Positions 12,201 to 24,100 of a stretch of DNA of 64,000 nucleotides are shown piece after piece; position 1 is the first letter of the stretch; every line of letters starts with the position of its first letter. This DNA comes from Bilabrum cf. latius. Lineage: Eukaryota; Bigyra: Bicosoecida; Bigyra; Bicosoecida. The translations under genes and the position numbers were made by a program. The stretch is taken from assembly GCA_965178125.1 (NCBI GenBank), contig OZ237736.1:744001-808000 (forward strand), read 5' to 3'. The notes under the pieces are model-generated. The model had not been told where the DNA came from and did not search any database. It was given only the letters and a program-made list of their open reading frames with translations.

Positions 12201-13029
12201 CGCGGACACTGTGGCAGCGCGGGGGCTGTTGTAGATGAGCGCCAGCTCACCAAAGCTGGCATTGCCACTTTCGCGGCTAAATTGGGCTACTGTAGTACCA
12301 TTTACATCAATATCGTACTGCGGGGTGCATGGGGTGGTATAAAAGTGAGCTGCCCTTGCACAAAAGGCTAGCATTGCGTCTGGCACACGATGCTGCTACC
12401 CACCCTTGGGAAGAAAAAGGGTTGCTCACCTTGCCGCTGTCAATGACGTAAAAGTTGTCGCCTTCTTCACCCTGACGAATGATTACATCACCAGCTGAAA
12501 CTTGGCGCGCCTGCATGGCCTGCATGATCTCCGAGAGGGAGTTTTCGGAGAGACTTGCAGTTAAAGCATTCTGCTACAACGCTTCCAAGATTGCCTATTG
12601 CTACCGAGAGCTCTTTGGCACCCTTTTCCGGACGTAAGCAGCACCAACTACAACGCTCGCTGATGGCAAAATCTGCTGGCCTTTACGCTTCGCTCGGAGC
12701 GAAGCAGCAACCATGCCCTCATTCACATCGCCTCGCGAGCGTTTCGATTTTGCAGGGCCCTCTGCCGCGGCCTCAGATCCTGTTGAATGTTCAGTGGCAG
12801 AATCTGCTTGCTTGTCGGGCACTTCATACTTATGCTGCGGTTTCGATGTTACTTGCGTTTCGTTGCGGTCCACATTGCCGATCGTCCGGCTACCAGCCGT
12901 TCGGTTGTTGCCGGGGTCCGAGGTGGCATTTTTCGGCGCATCAGTTGTGACCTAACCACGACGGGAGGGGTTATGATTGCTATTTAATTTAGATGAGTCT
13001 GGAACGGGAGCAGAGGCCCCGCAACCCAT
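9231..13029 (-). CDS. cGMP-dependent protein kinase (PKG) with acylated N-terminus and three cyclic-nucleotide-binding domains
   Basis: 1,228 residues in two exons: 13029-12430, intron 12429-12318 (GTGAGC...CGCAG), 12317-9231. The N-terminus MGCGASAP fits N-myristoylation plus palmitoylation. Three cNMP-binding domains follow at about residues 145-280, 285-410 and 410-560. The first has FGELALIYNSPRAAT and the second VGERALLTSEPRAA, both good phosphate-binding cassettes. The third (FGEVELQSGDPPG) lacks the usual Pro-Arg-Ala-Ala. A linker with a 20-residue poly-Gly leads to an AGC kinase domain (about 915-1200; GTGSFG, LYRDIKPEN, CDFGFAK, CGTPEYLAPE). Eight in-frame TAG codons: 12952, 12601, 12595, 12574, 11502, 11253, 10632 and 10521. 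Stop is TGA. Multi-cNBD PKGs are typical of alveolates and other protists. Cyclic-nucleotide preference for cGMP is inferred. Confidence 0.92.
10405..10466. repeat. trinucleotide tract coding poly-Gly
   Basis: Tandem CCGCCA/CCTCCA units in the linker between the cNMP-binding domains and the kinase domain of the PKG gene. On the coding strand they give about 20 glycines. Confidence 0.85.
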
Positions 13030-13153
13030 CGTGATGTAGGCGCAAGTGTCAGCGGGTGAATCAAGCTGAACGCTAAAGCGGAACTAGCCGGCGTCCTTGC
13101 GCGGCGCCGTCTCGTCTATCTCGATCCGTTGCAGACAGTCAACAGCAGGAGGT
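13030..13153. promoter_or_regulatory. divergent promoter region, PKG / BBS5
   Basis: 124 bases between the ATG of PKG (minus) and the ATG of BBS5 (plus). Two cilium-linked functions share this spacer; co-regulation is a guess. No clear RFX X-box was seen by eye. Confidence 0.4.
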
Positions 13154-14283
13154 ATGGCAGGAGCCGCCGGAAGCTCGCCAGAACCAGTTTGGCAAGATCG
13201 AGAAATTCGATTCGATTCGGCATGGAAGTGAGTATGGAACTCTTTCGCTCGATTGACTGCAAAGTATGGCAAGGTTGCACCACTTGTAGCAGTGTCTTCT
13301 GCATCCAAACCGTTTGCAGGCATATGCGATTGCGCAAGGGCGAAGTATTGATTGATAGTATCAACTCAGTCGAAGACACGAAAGGTAATAACGGAGAGCG
13401 CGGGGCGCTACAGGTGACGAACTTGCGGATTACTTGGTTCAGTCACAAGAGTTTCAACACCAATCTATCAATAGGGTATTCATGTATCCAAACGATTAGC
13501 ATTCGTACTGCTGAGTCGACGCTGAGGGGGAGAACCCAGGCCCTGTTCTTGATGACCAAGTTCAACGGGGCTAGGTACGAATTCGTGTTTACAAGCCTAG
13601 TAAAGTCGTCGCCGAGGTTATTTACTACGGTACAAACGGTGTTTAGGGCCTTTGAAACGTCTAAGCTATATCGAGATTTGAAGCTACGGGGGGCAGCCGT
13701 CCGAGACGGGCGGCTGAACCAGTTGCCAGACGAAGAAGTCGTTCGTAAGGTGGACGGCGTTTGGAACCTGTCCAGCGACCAAGGCAATCTGGGCGTGTTT
13801 TACATGACCAACGTCCGAATCGTGTGGCACGCGAAGTTGGCGGAGAATTTCAACGTGAGCATACCCTACATGCAGATCAAGCAGCTGGTGCTGCGCGACA
13901 GCAAGTTCGGCCCTGCCCTCGTCATCGAGACGACCAAGCGGTCGGGCGGGTACGTCCTGGGATTCCGCATCGACCCTGTGGAGCAGCTCGAGGCCGTGGC
14001 AAAGGAAGTGGACGCGCTCCACCAGGTCTACGCTGAGACGCCGAACTTCGGAGTCAAGTTCACCGTCGAGGACTCCAAGCCGCCTCCCAGCGAGCTCAAG
14101 GCAGCCACGGTGGAGGACGACGTCGAAGTGGTTGACGAGGACGGGGGCGGGGACGTGCTGGCGGCGTACTACGCGGATGGAGGGTCTGCAGGGGATAGGC
14201 CCCCGGTGTTTGATCGGAGGCTTGGGTTGGCCGTGGAGGCCCTGCCTGCCGGGTTCTCCACCGAGAAGCTCTGGAAGGTGTGA
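13154..14283 (+). CDS. BBS5: Bardet-Biedl syndrome 5 protein (BBSome subunit)
   Basis: Subunit of the BBSome, the coat that moves membrane proteins into and out of cilia; its two PH-like (DM16) domains bind phosphoinositides. 345 residues, close to the human 341. Two exons: 13154-13227, intron 13228-13319 (GTGAGT...TGCAG), 13320-14283. Splicing gives DREIRFDSAWKHMRLRKG, matching the conserved start of the family. Highly conserved blocks include GEVLIDSINSVEDTKGNNG, GVWNLSSDQGNLG, TNVRIVWHA and SGGYVLGF. The C-terminal DDVEVV...AYYADGG is also typical. It ends in TGA. It is the only gene here without an in-frame TAG. Its presence implies a cilium or flagellum at some stage. Confidence 0.98.
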
Positions 14284-14475
14284 GTGATTGGGATCGGTAG
14301 ACTTGTGCGTATACAGCATGCTTCTGATAATCTTTCAGCACAAAGGCGCCGGAAATTTAATTCCAATGTTAGTTATTCAAACGGATAGACAAAGACTCAA
14401 CGTCCACCTGAGCACGGTAGGCTACACCCGTGAGAGCTGCTGCTGCCACTGACCGCAGCCATCGCCCGTTTACCA

Positions 14476-15825
14476 TCACAGCTCATCACCATGACCAGAA
14501 ACAACCTACTTTTTCTTCTTTTGTTGCTGCCTGGACGAGTCTCCCGCGGGTGGCTGCCACGCATCCGATGGGGGTCTCACCCTTCGCGTGCCGGACTCGG
14601 TCACGAAATCCTCGGGGTCGAATCCTGCTAGAGAAGGCGGCAGCAGCACGTGCGCCACCGACTCGCCCTTGAGGTGCTTGAGGCCTGGTGCCACGGGCGT
14701 CGTCGTTTGCATGAGGGTGGAGTGCACTGCCGGGTCACTGCCCCACACATGCGAGCGCCACGACACGACCGCGGCAGCCCCCCAGGCCCTGGCGTGGAAC
14801 TGGGCCGCTCTGCGTGCACTAGCGCGGGCCAACGAGTCGCTTCCGCTGAGGTATACGAGCAAGACTCCCTCCACCCCACTCCAGGCATCGCTCCGGGCAT
14901 CCACGCCGGGGACAGCCTCACTATCTCCTTGCAATGACTCGGACGGCGGCAGCAGCGCGGCTCGTATGGCGTAGAGCGCGAGGTCTGGCATGGGTCCCAT
15001 CAAGCTCACCTGCTCCATGGCCCCCTGCGCCACGACCCGGCGCCTGGCTGCATCCAGGGTGCGCTTGCCGCCAACCTGGTCAGTAGGAACAAAGAACACC
15101 GCGCCTCCGGTGGCAAGCAGGGCAGGCGCGCGCACTGCATGCGCGGTGGACTTCACGTGGTCCACCTCCCTGAGGACGTGCTCTTCCCAGCGGGCCTTGG
15201 CAGCGCCTGCTCCTAGCCGGAGCACAGGGACCGGAGTGCCGTCAGTCGGGCACCATAGCAGGCCATGGTGAGCTGCCGAGTCGGGCAGGTGTGCAGCATT
15301 GGCCCGTCCTTCGCTGCTGGCCCCAGCCACGCCGCACGCTGGAAGTTGCAGGGCGCGGGCCTCGGTGGGACTGAGAGGGGCCAATCGATGCTCGTGCCCA
15401 CCGATCGACACGACACTCAAGTCGTCAAGCGCACGAAGGCCGGCATCGGAAGCTGCAAGTGGTCGATCCAGGAACGCAACAGTCACCATGGCTTCCGAAG
15501 CTTCCTTCATTGCTACTTGTTCCGATGCCGCAGGGAACTCCCAGTGCTAGATCCTCCTCAACTTGCCCGTTGGCTCCCCTCCCATGCTGGACATCAGTTG
15601 CAACCCGAACATGACCGATGCTAGAGTAGCTGCGAGAATGACCATGGCAGCCAGCGCCATCCGTACAGGCAGCGGCACGCAGCCAAGGCAGGCATCGCAT
15701 CGAGCCACCCTGATGCCCCCGTACCACCAGGGCTCCTACGCTGCGGTATCCACTGGCGTTGTTCTCCGGCTAGGTCTTGAGCCTTCCTCAGCCGCAGATG
15801 GTCTGCGCAGCCCTTTCGAGTCCAT
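14476..15825 (-). CDS. type II membrane protein with C-terminal GHGDEL, function unknown
   Basis: 449 residues. A short basic N-terminus (start ATG 15825, MDSKGLRRPS) precedes one membrane segment at about residues 56-76 (MALAAMVILAATLASVMFG), then a long Ala-rich domain without a motif I recognise. Three in-frame TAG codons: 15736, 15547 and 14506. The last sits after a Gln/Lys run; reading through it adds nine residues ending GHGDEL, then TGA. This resembles the K/HDEL retrieval signal of ER lumenal proteins and would fit a lumenal C-terminus. The signal exists only if TAG is sense. Topology and ER location are inferences; I looked for resemblance to GPI-transamidase subunits and found none convincing. 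Confidence 0.6.
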
Positions 15826-15902
15826 GTGCGACGACATTCGAGTATGCGAGAGCTGAACAGGCGCACTGCTATGACTTGCTTGCAACCAGAGTCACAAAAG
15901 GA

Positions 15903-17873
15903 TCAGTGCCCTCGGTGGTGTGACCTAGACCTGGCCTTGCTGCTACCCCCGTGGATGGATGAGTGCAGCTTCTTCACGAACTCCTTGCTCCCGGTGGAGC
16001 CGATGGACGTCCGCGCGCGAGAGCTCTGCTCCTGCTCCTGCTGCCAGAATCCTGCGTGCTTGCTGTGGTCTTCGTCCCCGCTCGAGTCGTCCGAGTGTGC
16101 AGCGTGCGATGCCTCGCGGGAGTGGGCGAGCGGAGTGCTGCTGTCGGGGGCGCGATCCAGCCCTTCGGACACGCTGCTGCGGCCGTTCGAGATCGACGGG
16201 GTGGGGCGATGCCGTTCGCCGCGCTTGCTAGGAGAATGCCCGTGCTCGTGCCCGTGGCCGTGGCCGCTTGCGATGCCGCCTGACGCCTTGCGGGTGCCTA
16301 GTCTCTTTGCTGTTCGAAGGTCCGGGTGATCCTACGCGATATAGGCGCCTGTTGAGCTCTGTCTGCGCTGCTTTGGGTGCGTGCTGTGGTGATCGCGTGT
16401 CGACTGCTCCTGCTCGACGCGAGGAGTAGCCGGGAATGACGACAGAGACGAGAACCCTGCAGAGACTTGTCTCCTGTGCGAGCTGATGCCAGCTTCAATG
16501 GGACCGCCACCACCGAGCGGACTCAATGGAGTGAGTGCACCGCCGTTGCTATTTCCCGATCCGATCCCTGATTCGATCGATTCTGCTGTGTCTCTGCGTG
16601 CCTGCTCGAGCAACCCGAGGTCGATGGACGCCAAGGAGTCGCGGCCCGAGCCGCGCTAGTGGTCGCCAGGGGCAGAGTCCGTCGGAATCAGGCGAGGAGA
16701 CCCGCGAGGACTACCAGTCAGAAGCGCACCAGCTCCTCGGGGTGACCCAGGTGACCCAGCGTGGAGCAGGTGCAGGTGCTGCTGCTGGCTAGTGGGTAAC
16801 CCCCCCGGCTGGGGAGAGAGCGGGCCCCTGCCTGCCGGTAGGCTCTAGAGTGACTGTCCAGAGGACAGGCGCCTTCGGCTATCGGTGTTACCGATTGACT
16901 TGTGCTTGGCAGCCCCCGACCTCCGGGAACGGTGTGACGAGTGTTCGGAGAGAGGTAACCCGGTGGAGCTGCGTCCCCCCGGTAGTGTGCCGGCCGATGG
17001 GCAATCTCTTGAGCGGCTCTCGCCTCCTGCCTAAAGTGCTCGCTGCTCTGCTCTAATCACCTGCCTGGGCGAGGGGTCGCTTGATCCTGCCGCTGCGATT
17101 CGGAGGCGGATGTCTTCGTCTCCCCCTTCCTGTCCTTCTAGGAACGGTCTCTTGGCAGCGGCGGATGCTACGTTGCCCTGGAGACCCCTTCTGAGTTCTT
17201 CTTCTTCCTCGTCCTCCAGATCCTCTTCGATTCCTCCTTCTTCTTCCTCTGAAACGACTTCGAGGCCGTTGCGCTGCTCGCCCTCCGTGTCTCCGTCAGC
17301 CTCGTCAAGGAGTGCTAGGCCAGATGACGCGGATTTCTTTATGCCCTATGACAAGTAGTCGTTGATAACGAAGTTGGCGAATCGCAAAGTCCAAGCCGTG
17401 CTCTCAGACAACCAAGGAACCAGGGGAGTGGCCCGGTACGACTTGCCAAGCTTAAGGAGCCAACCAGAATAGCCTCGAAGCGCTGGTGGCAAGATCTGTT
17501 GCGGAACGCGGTCTGATAGAGACAGTGCTGATCGCCCAGATGCTAGCGATCCTCCTGATTTCTAACTCGCTGTGTCTGAATGCCGCCGCCGAATTCGGTA
17601 CTCCCGAACTCTTTGGCGAAAGTCAGCCGCTTCTCGTTCCTCTCGCCTACAAAACTGCCGGTATGCAAGGAAAGAACTTCCGGCAACGGCAACCCAAAAG
17701 TCAATTACAAGCTATCTAAACCCAGGAAAGCAATACACAGCAGGTGCTACGCAGATTACCAGAAGCACTCCTAGTTTGAACAAAAAGACTACAACGCTAG
17801 CACCAGCTGTAACAATCCAGATAAAAGGGTAGAATATGTATCCTAAGATTGCCCAAGCGACTTCTAGCACCAT
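15903..17873 (-). CDS. membrane protein with two N-terminal hydrophobic segments, function unknown
   Basis: 656 residues in one frame. It starts at the only in-frame ATG, 17873 (MVLEVAWAILGYIFYPFIWI). Two or three hydrophobic segments fill residues 3-80, followed by a basic stretch (CRREREEADFRQRVREYRIR). Then come a mixed region with RFANFVINDY, an acidic Glu run (about residues 205-225), and a long Ser/Arg/His-rich, probably disordered tail ending in SRSHHRGH. Seven TAG codons are in frame (17712, 17562, 17346, 17031, 16845, 16656, 16332); the stop is TGA. Much of the tail is low complexity, so the frame rests mainly on the absence of TGA/TAA over about 2 kb and on the membrane segments. 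No family recognised. Confidence 0.6.
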
Positions 17874-17979
17874 CGAAGTGAGACTTGTCCGTGAATTCCA
17901 GATTCTAGTCAAATATGAACGCAACAAACAAGACGAAGGTTCGTCCCATTCGGTCTCGCCAAACCAGCATTTCAGAGTA
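17874..17979. promoter_or_regulatory. divergent promoter region, membrane protein / beta-mannosidase
   Basis: 106 bases between divergent ATGs, the shortest such spacer in the window. It is noticeably more AT-rich than the flanking coding sequence. No element is named with confidence. Confidence 0.35.
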
Positions 17980-20895
17980 ATGGCTGCGTCTGTGGGCCTT
18001 GCTTGCCTGCTTCATGCTGTCTATGCTCACACTTCATCGTTAGATGGCAGTGACTGGGTTGCTACCGGCGTTTCGAGCGACTGGAAGTCTCCCGTGGTCT
18101 TGCCTGCCACCGTTCCCGGCGAGATTCTTTCGGACCTACAGCGTGCAAACTTGATTGGTGACCCGTACTACGAATTGAATTTCTTGAATGCGAGCTTATG
18201 GGATCCTAGCGTAGCGTCGTGGTCGTTCTAGAAAGACTTTTTGAGTCCTGTGGATCGGTCAGGTTCATATCTCCTCGTCTTTGATGGGGTAAAGATGGGG
18301 GCAGTCGTAGAGCTCAACGACCAGTACCTCGGAAATACATCGGACTAGTTCTTACGGTACACGTGGGACGTGACCGACCACCTTGCGCCTAACGGTGGTG
18401 CGAACAAACTACGGTTGACTTTTGGTAGTGGCATCGACGAGCAGGGGCGCTTCATGCCGTGCACCGGCGGCTGGGATTGGGCCCCCATAAGCAACACAGA
18501 GATCACCAGCAAGGCCACTGGAACCGCCCGGACGTTTTCTTTGGGTATCTGGAAGAGCGTGTGGATCTAGGGCATCTCTCCCAACGACGTGTCGATCGAG
18601 CACCTCGTTCCCTCACAACGGTACCTCGGACAGTACCCAACGGCGCCGCTGGAAGATGGGAAGCACGCCGGTTTCGTTGTTCGCGTGGCTTTGCATGGAT
18701 GGGTCGGCAAAGGGGGTGCAGGTGGCCACTTCAGAGTCAGGGGTGACTGGGGGCCCACCGTCACAACCAAGAGGCTGGTGCTGCAGCAGGGGAGGTTTGA
18801 CACATCTGTTACCATGCAGGCGCCTGCGAGTGAAGTAAAGCTGTGGTGGCCTAACGGCGTGGGAGACCAGTACCTCTACAACATCACGGCGGAATGGGTG
18901 CCCGACTACACTGGCAGTGAACCACTTGGCGGATCCGATGTGCCGAGGTATGCGGCATCTGCAGCGGAGGGCGACTCTCTCACACGGCAGATTGGCTTCC
19001 GGGTTGCAGCACTCGTCACAGTCAACGACACGGATCCCGAGGTGGTCCGCGTCAATGGAACTGCCGACGGTTCCGGCACGTTTGGCATGTTTTTTCGAGT
19101 CAACGGAGCGCCCCTGTTCGCCCGTGGTGCCAACCTTGTGCCGATGGAGGAGATGGAGGGCAGGATGCATGACACTGCGGTGCGGCAGCTGGTCGACAGC
19201 TCGGCGGACGCTGGCATGAATATGATCCGCGTGTGGGGCGGAGGCATCTATCCATCGGATGCATTCTATGAGCAGTGCGACTACCGCGGCATCCTCCTGT
19301 ACCACGACCTCATGTTTGCCGGCGCTGGCCATTCAGCCATCAACGTGTCCCACACGACCCTCGTGGCTGAAGTGCAGCACCAGGTCAGGCGACTGGCGTC
19401 GCACCCGTCTATTTTGCTGTACGACGGCGCGAACGAAGTCATCGTGAACCGCACGGGACCCACTACCGTGTACGCTGACGTTGTGCTGGCCACCGTCGCT
19501 CGCGAAGACCCCTCGAGAATCCTGTGGCCTGCCTCCCCCGCCGCTGGGTGGCTGTCTGGAGTGAACCGCCTGTATGGAGCTCCCGCGGAAAACCAATCGG
19601 CACCTTTAGTGGCTCTTGTGGGCAAGCACGCGCACATCTGGGACGCGGGCAACGAGAGGCACGGGCCGTACGAGGCAGGCTACTCGACATTTGGCGCGGT
19701 ATGCAACGACCCCTGGTCGCAGGCGCTGCACTACGACCCGCAGATGCCGATGAAATCCTTGTATCCAGTCAATACGGGGGTGCAGGAGAAGTCAATCTTC
19801 ACCTCTGAGTTTGGAGTGGCTGTCATGAGCTCGTTCGAGTCGATGGCGCCGACTCTCAGTCCCAGCCACTGGTCGCTTCACGGCGGAGACGCGCCGCCTG
19901 ACAAATGCGGCGATGCGATCGTGGAGCGGCAGTGCAACGGCACGAACCCCATGGCTCAGCGCAACTGGGTCTGCGACAACATGATTTGGTCGGTCTTTGG
20001 CCCAGCACGCATCAACTCAACTGGAGGCGAGCGGAACTTCCAGGCACAGCTATACCAGTGCCTGGTGGCCCAGGCGTTGACCTTGAAGCAAAGAATAGAG
20101 GCCATGCGGGTTACCAACACGCTTGGCATGCTTGTGTGGCAGCTGAACGACATCTGGCCGACGGGTTCATGGGGAAGCCTCGAGTACGGGACTGCTTCGA
20201 ATCTCACGGTTGGCCAAGTCGTTGGCGGGCGTTGGAAGCCGGTGCACCACCTGTACGACGCTTCGCTGATGCGCGACGTGTTTGCGTCTTGCGGGATCCT
20301 TCATAACGGCACCAACGCGTGCTTCGTGCGGTCAGACCGTGCCGGTGTTGCGTTCCATGGGTCGGTCACTTTCACAACTGTCGATCTCGCAACCGGCGAG
20401 CAGCAGCCCTGGCTCGTGAGGAAGCAGATGTAGATGCCTCCCGGACCTGCGAGCATGGAATGGCTCCCCGCACCAGGCGGCCTGCTTCCCAACGGCAACA
20501 CGACCGCGCTCATAGCTGAAGTGTTGAATGAGGACGGCACAACGGTGGAATCCAACCACGTTGTATCGCTGGCACCGCCGTCAACCATGCAGCTCTCGCA
20601 CGACGTGAGCGTGCAAGCAGTTGTAGGCGCCGCTCCGGGACGAAGCGGTAGAATTCCCGTCACTGTTTCTGCGTTGGGCAAGGGTGTCGCTGCTTTCGTG
20701 ACGCTAACAACTGCAGCGCAAGGCCGCTTCTCCCGCAACACATTTCTGCTGCGGCCCCAGGCCCCCATGGAATTAGACTTCATTCCTTTCGGGGACGCTG
20801 CAGAGGCACACAGGCAACTGAATGCCTCGCTCCGAGTCGAGCATGCCGCCATGTACATGTCAAAGATGCTGGATGTAAGCGGGTCTAGATGGTGA
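17980..20895 (+). CDS. secreted GH2-family beta-mannosidase
   Basis: Removes non-reducing beta-mannose, probably from N-glycans or mannans. 971 residues, no intron. Signal peptide MAASVGLACLLHAVYA. The GH2 sugar-binding fold follows (VPGEILSDLQRANLIGDPYYE, GGWDWAP, GIWKSVW), then an immunoglobulin-like part and the catalytic barrel. The acid/base Glu is in GANEV (about residue 486) and the nucleophile Glu in TSEFGV (about residue 610). LVWQLNDIWPTGSWGS is the typical late block. Four in-frame TAG codons (18229, 18346, 18568, 20431); the first three lie inside the sugar-binding domain. Stop is TGA. With the standard code both the signal peptide and the domain start would be lost from the catalytic part. 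Confidence 0.92.
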
Positions 20896-21121
20896 TGTGC
20901 TGTACTTTCGTCAGCCTATCCAATGGATCGTGAAGTGGTGCGGCAACGTGATCAGGATCTGCGTGCATGCAGCCTTTTGAGTGGGATCAATACGAAGGCA
21001 AGAACGATATTCCACATTGTCAGAGATAATCCAAATAGCTGACTGGTACAAAACTATGTCCATTCCACCTTCCTGTCGACTCCCGGGGCCGGATCACCCC
21101 CCGCAACACGCCAACTCTAAC

Positions 21122-24100
21122 TCAACCTTTTCGCTAGAACATGCCCTGGAAGAACCCGCCTATTCCGCCAGTACTCTAGCTTTCACCTTGGGGTCCAGAC
21201 GAGGCGTTCGCGGCTTCCTTTGCTCTATCCGCGCCTGGATCCGATTCGTCGGCTGCACGCCCTGACTAACCCTGCCCCTCGAGCGTGCCTGCGGGTGCCT
21301 CGCCACCAGCAACAGCGGCTGTAGCACGAGCAAGGTCACTAGACCTCGACTTCGCCATGGGATCAGAGTAAGTAGGCTCCAGCTCACGCCCAGCAGCGAG
21401 CATTTGCACCCGAATGGGACCGCTGTCACTCCTCTACGACCACCGTACCCGGCCTGACAGCCAGGCGGCAGCCTTGGGATCTTCACCGGGTCCTGCACCG
21501 GCTGCGCTACCGGCTCCTGAGGCCGGACCCTTGCTGCCGCTCGGGGCAGCACCCCTGCCCCCAGCAGGCGCAGCTGAGGCGTCAGCCCCTAGCTTGCTCG
21601 CCGCTATTCCAACCCGAGCACCGCCTGCCATCGAGGCTGCCTGGCTCGTCCTCCTGGCCAGCAGGTACTCGAGATTCCCTGAGAGCATCACCCGGGTGGT
21701 CTCACCCACGGACGGCGACATGTACTTGTTCCTCAGCTGCTCGAGGTACTCCTGGCTCTGCAGCCTCGCACGCAAGCGCGTGATCAAATCGCGTCTATCT
21801 TGCTAATGGACCGCGCAAAGAGACAGCATGTCCCTCTGGTTGACGCCCTTGCCGTCATCCTTTGCCTCTCGGATGAGCTGGAATGGGAACGGTGTGGGGA
21901 GGTCTGCCTGGTCCAGGGTTACGCATTTCACCTCCCACCGCTGGGCTGCGCCTTCCTACTCCTCACGCCTCTTAATCTACTCCTCAAGCCTCTCGGCTGC
22001 ACCACGAGCCGCCTCTACGTCATCTGCGGACCCGTCTGCTATCTGCAACTACAGCTTCTCCAATTGACGCTTCTTCCTCTTGATGATGGCCGCGACATCG
22101 GAGTTGCGCCCGATCTGAACCTAAGCCTCATAGTTCGCACCCATGAGATCCTTCAGCTGCCGTCCTGCTTCTTCGTAGGCGCGTTTCGACACCTGCTTCT
22201 GGGCCGAGCCGCCCGGTGCTTGCTTGAAAGCCCGCCGGAGCCTCTTCCGCTGCGTCTGCAACCCGAAAATGCGAGCCGGGTCTCGGTACCACACCAGCAC
22301 ATTCCCGACGAGCCTGACATAGTACGACTGGAAGGACCTCGCGGCGCTGCCTCTCCTCGCCATGTACAGCTCCCCTTCAAAATCGCTCTCCCGGACTGCT
22401 GCCAGCTTCTTCACGGATGTTTGCATGCGCTCGAAGCACCACAGATCGAACCAATCGATGGAACGCGGCACCTCGCCGGTTCGCTTGAGCCTCCGAATGG
22501 CGCTGTCCGAGGTGCGTCGCTCGGGCGCGACACGGTCGTGCAGAAGGGCCAAAAAGGGCATGTTCACATTTGCAAAGTGGTTGAGAATACCCTCCATATC
22601 AGTTGGCTGCTCTGCCACGAACAACTCGCGGTCGAACGCAGCCCTGAGGTTGGCCCGCAGGTCGTCCAGCCTTAGAATGCCAGCGCTGGGTTTAGGTCTG
22701 CCAACCGACCCGTCCGAGTCACGGGCAGCAAGCGGCGTTGTAATGGCTTCCTGAAGGGGTTCCTCTCTAATATATAGACGGAATGACCTCAGGAGCGTCA
22801 CCATGGTCGAGCCTGCGATCACGCGGAGCAGCTGGACGTCGGGTCTCCAGCCTCGAGGTGCACTGGGTGCCTCATCGGCATCAGTCAGCAGCAGCCTGCC
22901 CTCCTGCGGAAGAGAAGCAATGGCCTTGCAGGTGACGCTGCAGCCTTTCGGCAGCTCGAGCCTTCTATGTACACCGCCAGCATCACCGCCTGCAACAGCT
23001 GCATCCGATCCCATGCCACCGCGTACTGGGCTTGTTGCCGGTCCGACAGGGCCACCACCCGAATGCTTGTCGTCATCGTCCCAGCCTCCAGCTGCAGGCA
23101 CGGGAATGAAGGTGCTGTCTAGAGATTGACTCAAGCTGTCCTCATCGTCCTCACCGATAGATGCGGTCGACTCGTGGTCTCGATAATGGCCAGCTGAAAT
23201 TCGTACTGCACTCGAGCCTGGCGTGTCGCTATGGCCCTCCGCATCCGGATTTCGATCACACGAACGAAACCTCCACCACGATGGCCGCACAGCAGCCAGC
23301 AGTCGCCTCACGCACCTGCGTACCACCGTCCCGTTGTCCCCACCGCACATGTCATCATCCCAGCGCAAACCTCTGGCATCGTCATCGCCATACGTCTCCT
23401 CGTCATCTTGGTCACTCGAAGTGCCCCGGACCTCGTCAGGGTACACGAGCACTTGCCTCGCCAGACGCATGGTGCGGGCCTCGTGTCCAGCAGCAGGCAC
23501 CGAACCTACAGCGGGAGCACCTGCCGCAGCCGTTCTCGCTTCGGATGAGCCAGTAGCGGCAGCGTGGGCCTCCTCAGAAGCGGTAGAGTCGGCAGCGGAA
23601 TCAACATTTGTGGGGGCGTGCACCTCCAGGGACTGCTAGAACCGAAGTCGGAGCAGCCTGTCCCTCCAGCCCTTCCACGGGGCATCCACGCCAACCAGGT
23701 GAGCGCTGTTGCTGCGCACAGGAAACAGGCGGGCGCGGTCATTGTCTCCAACTATAGACGCTGTGCTGCGTGGCATGGCGTCGTACGCCTTGGCTGCTGC
23801 ACGCACTGCAGCCCACGTGGCTGCTTCCTCCTCATCTGCGAAGGCAATCCCGACCGCGAGTGCCCTCTCTGACTCTTGCGGGCCCGTGGGGCCAAGTGAT
23901 CTCTGCACGCCGTCCAGCTTTGGGGCCGCGTTCAAGATCACCTCTTCGTCCACCTCGCCCTGGATGATCGAGGCAGTGGCCGCCCCAACACCGGCCAGCT
24001 GCATCCTTTCAAAGGCAGTGGTCGGCTTATACAGCATGTCAGAGCCGTGGCCGGTCGCCTTGAGCCCGCCATGTCGGATAGGTGACATACCCTCCTCGTC

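Noticed and set aside
14476-15825. PIG-S-like GPI transamidase subunit
   Set aside because: Topology is loosely similar but no conserved block could be matched.
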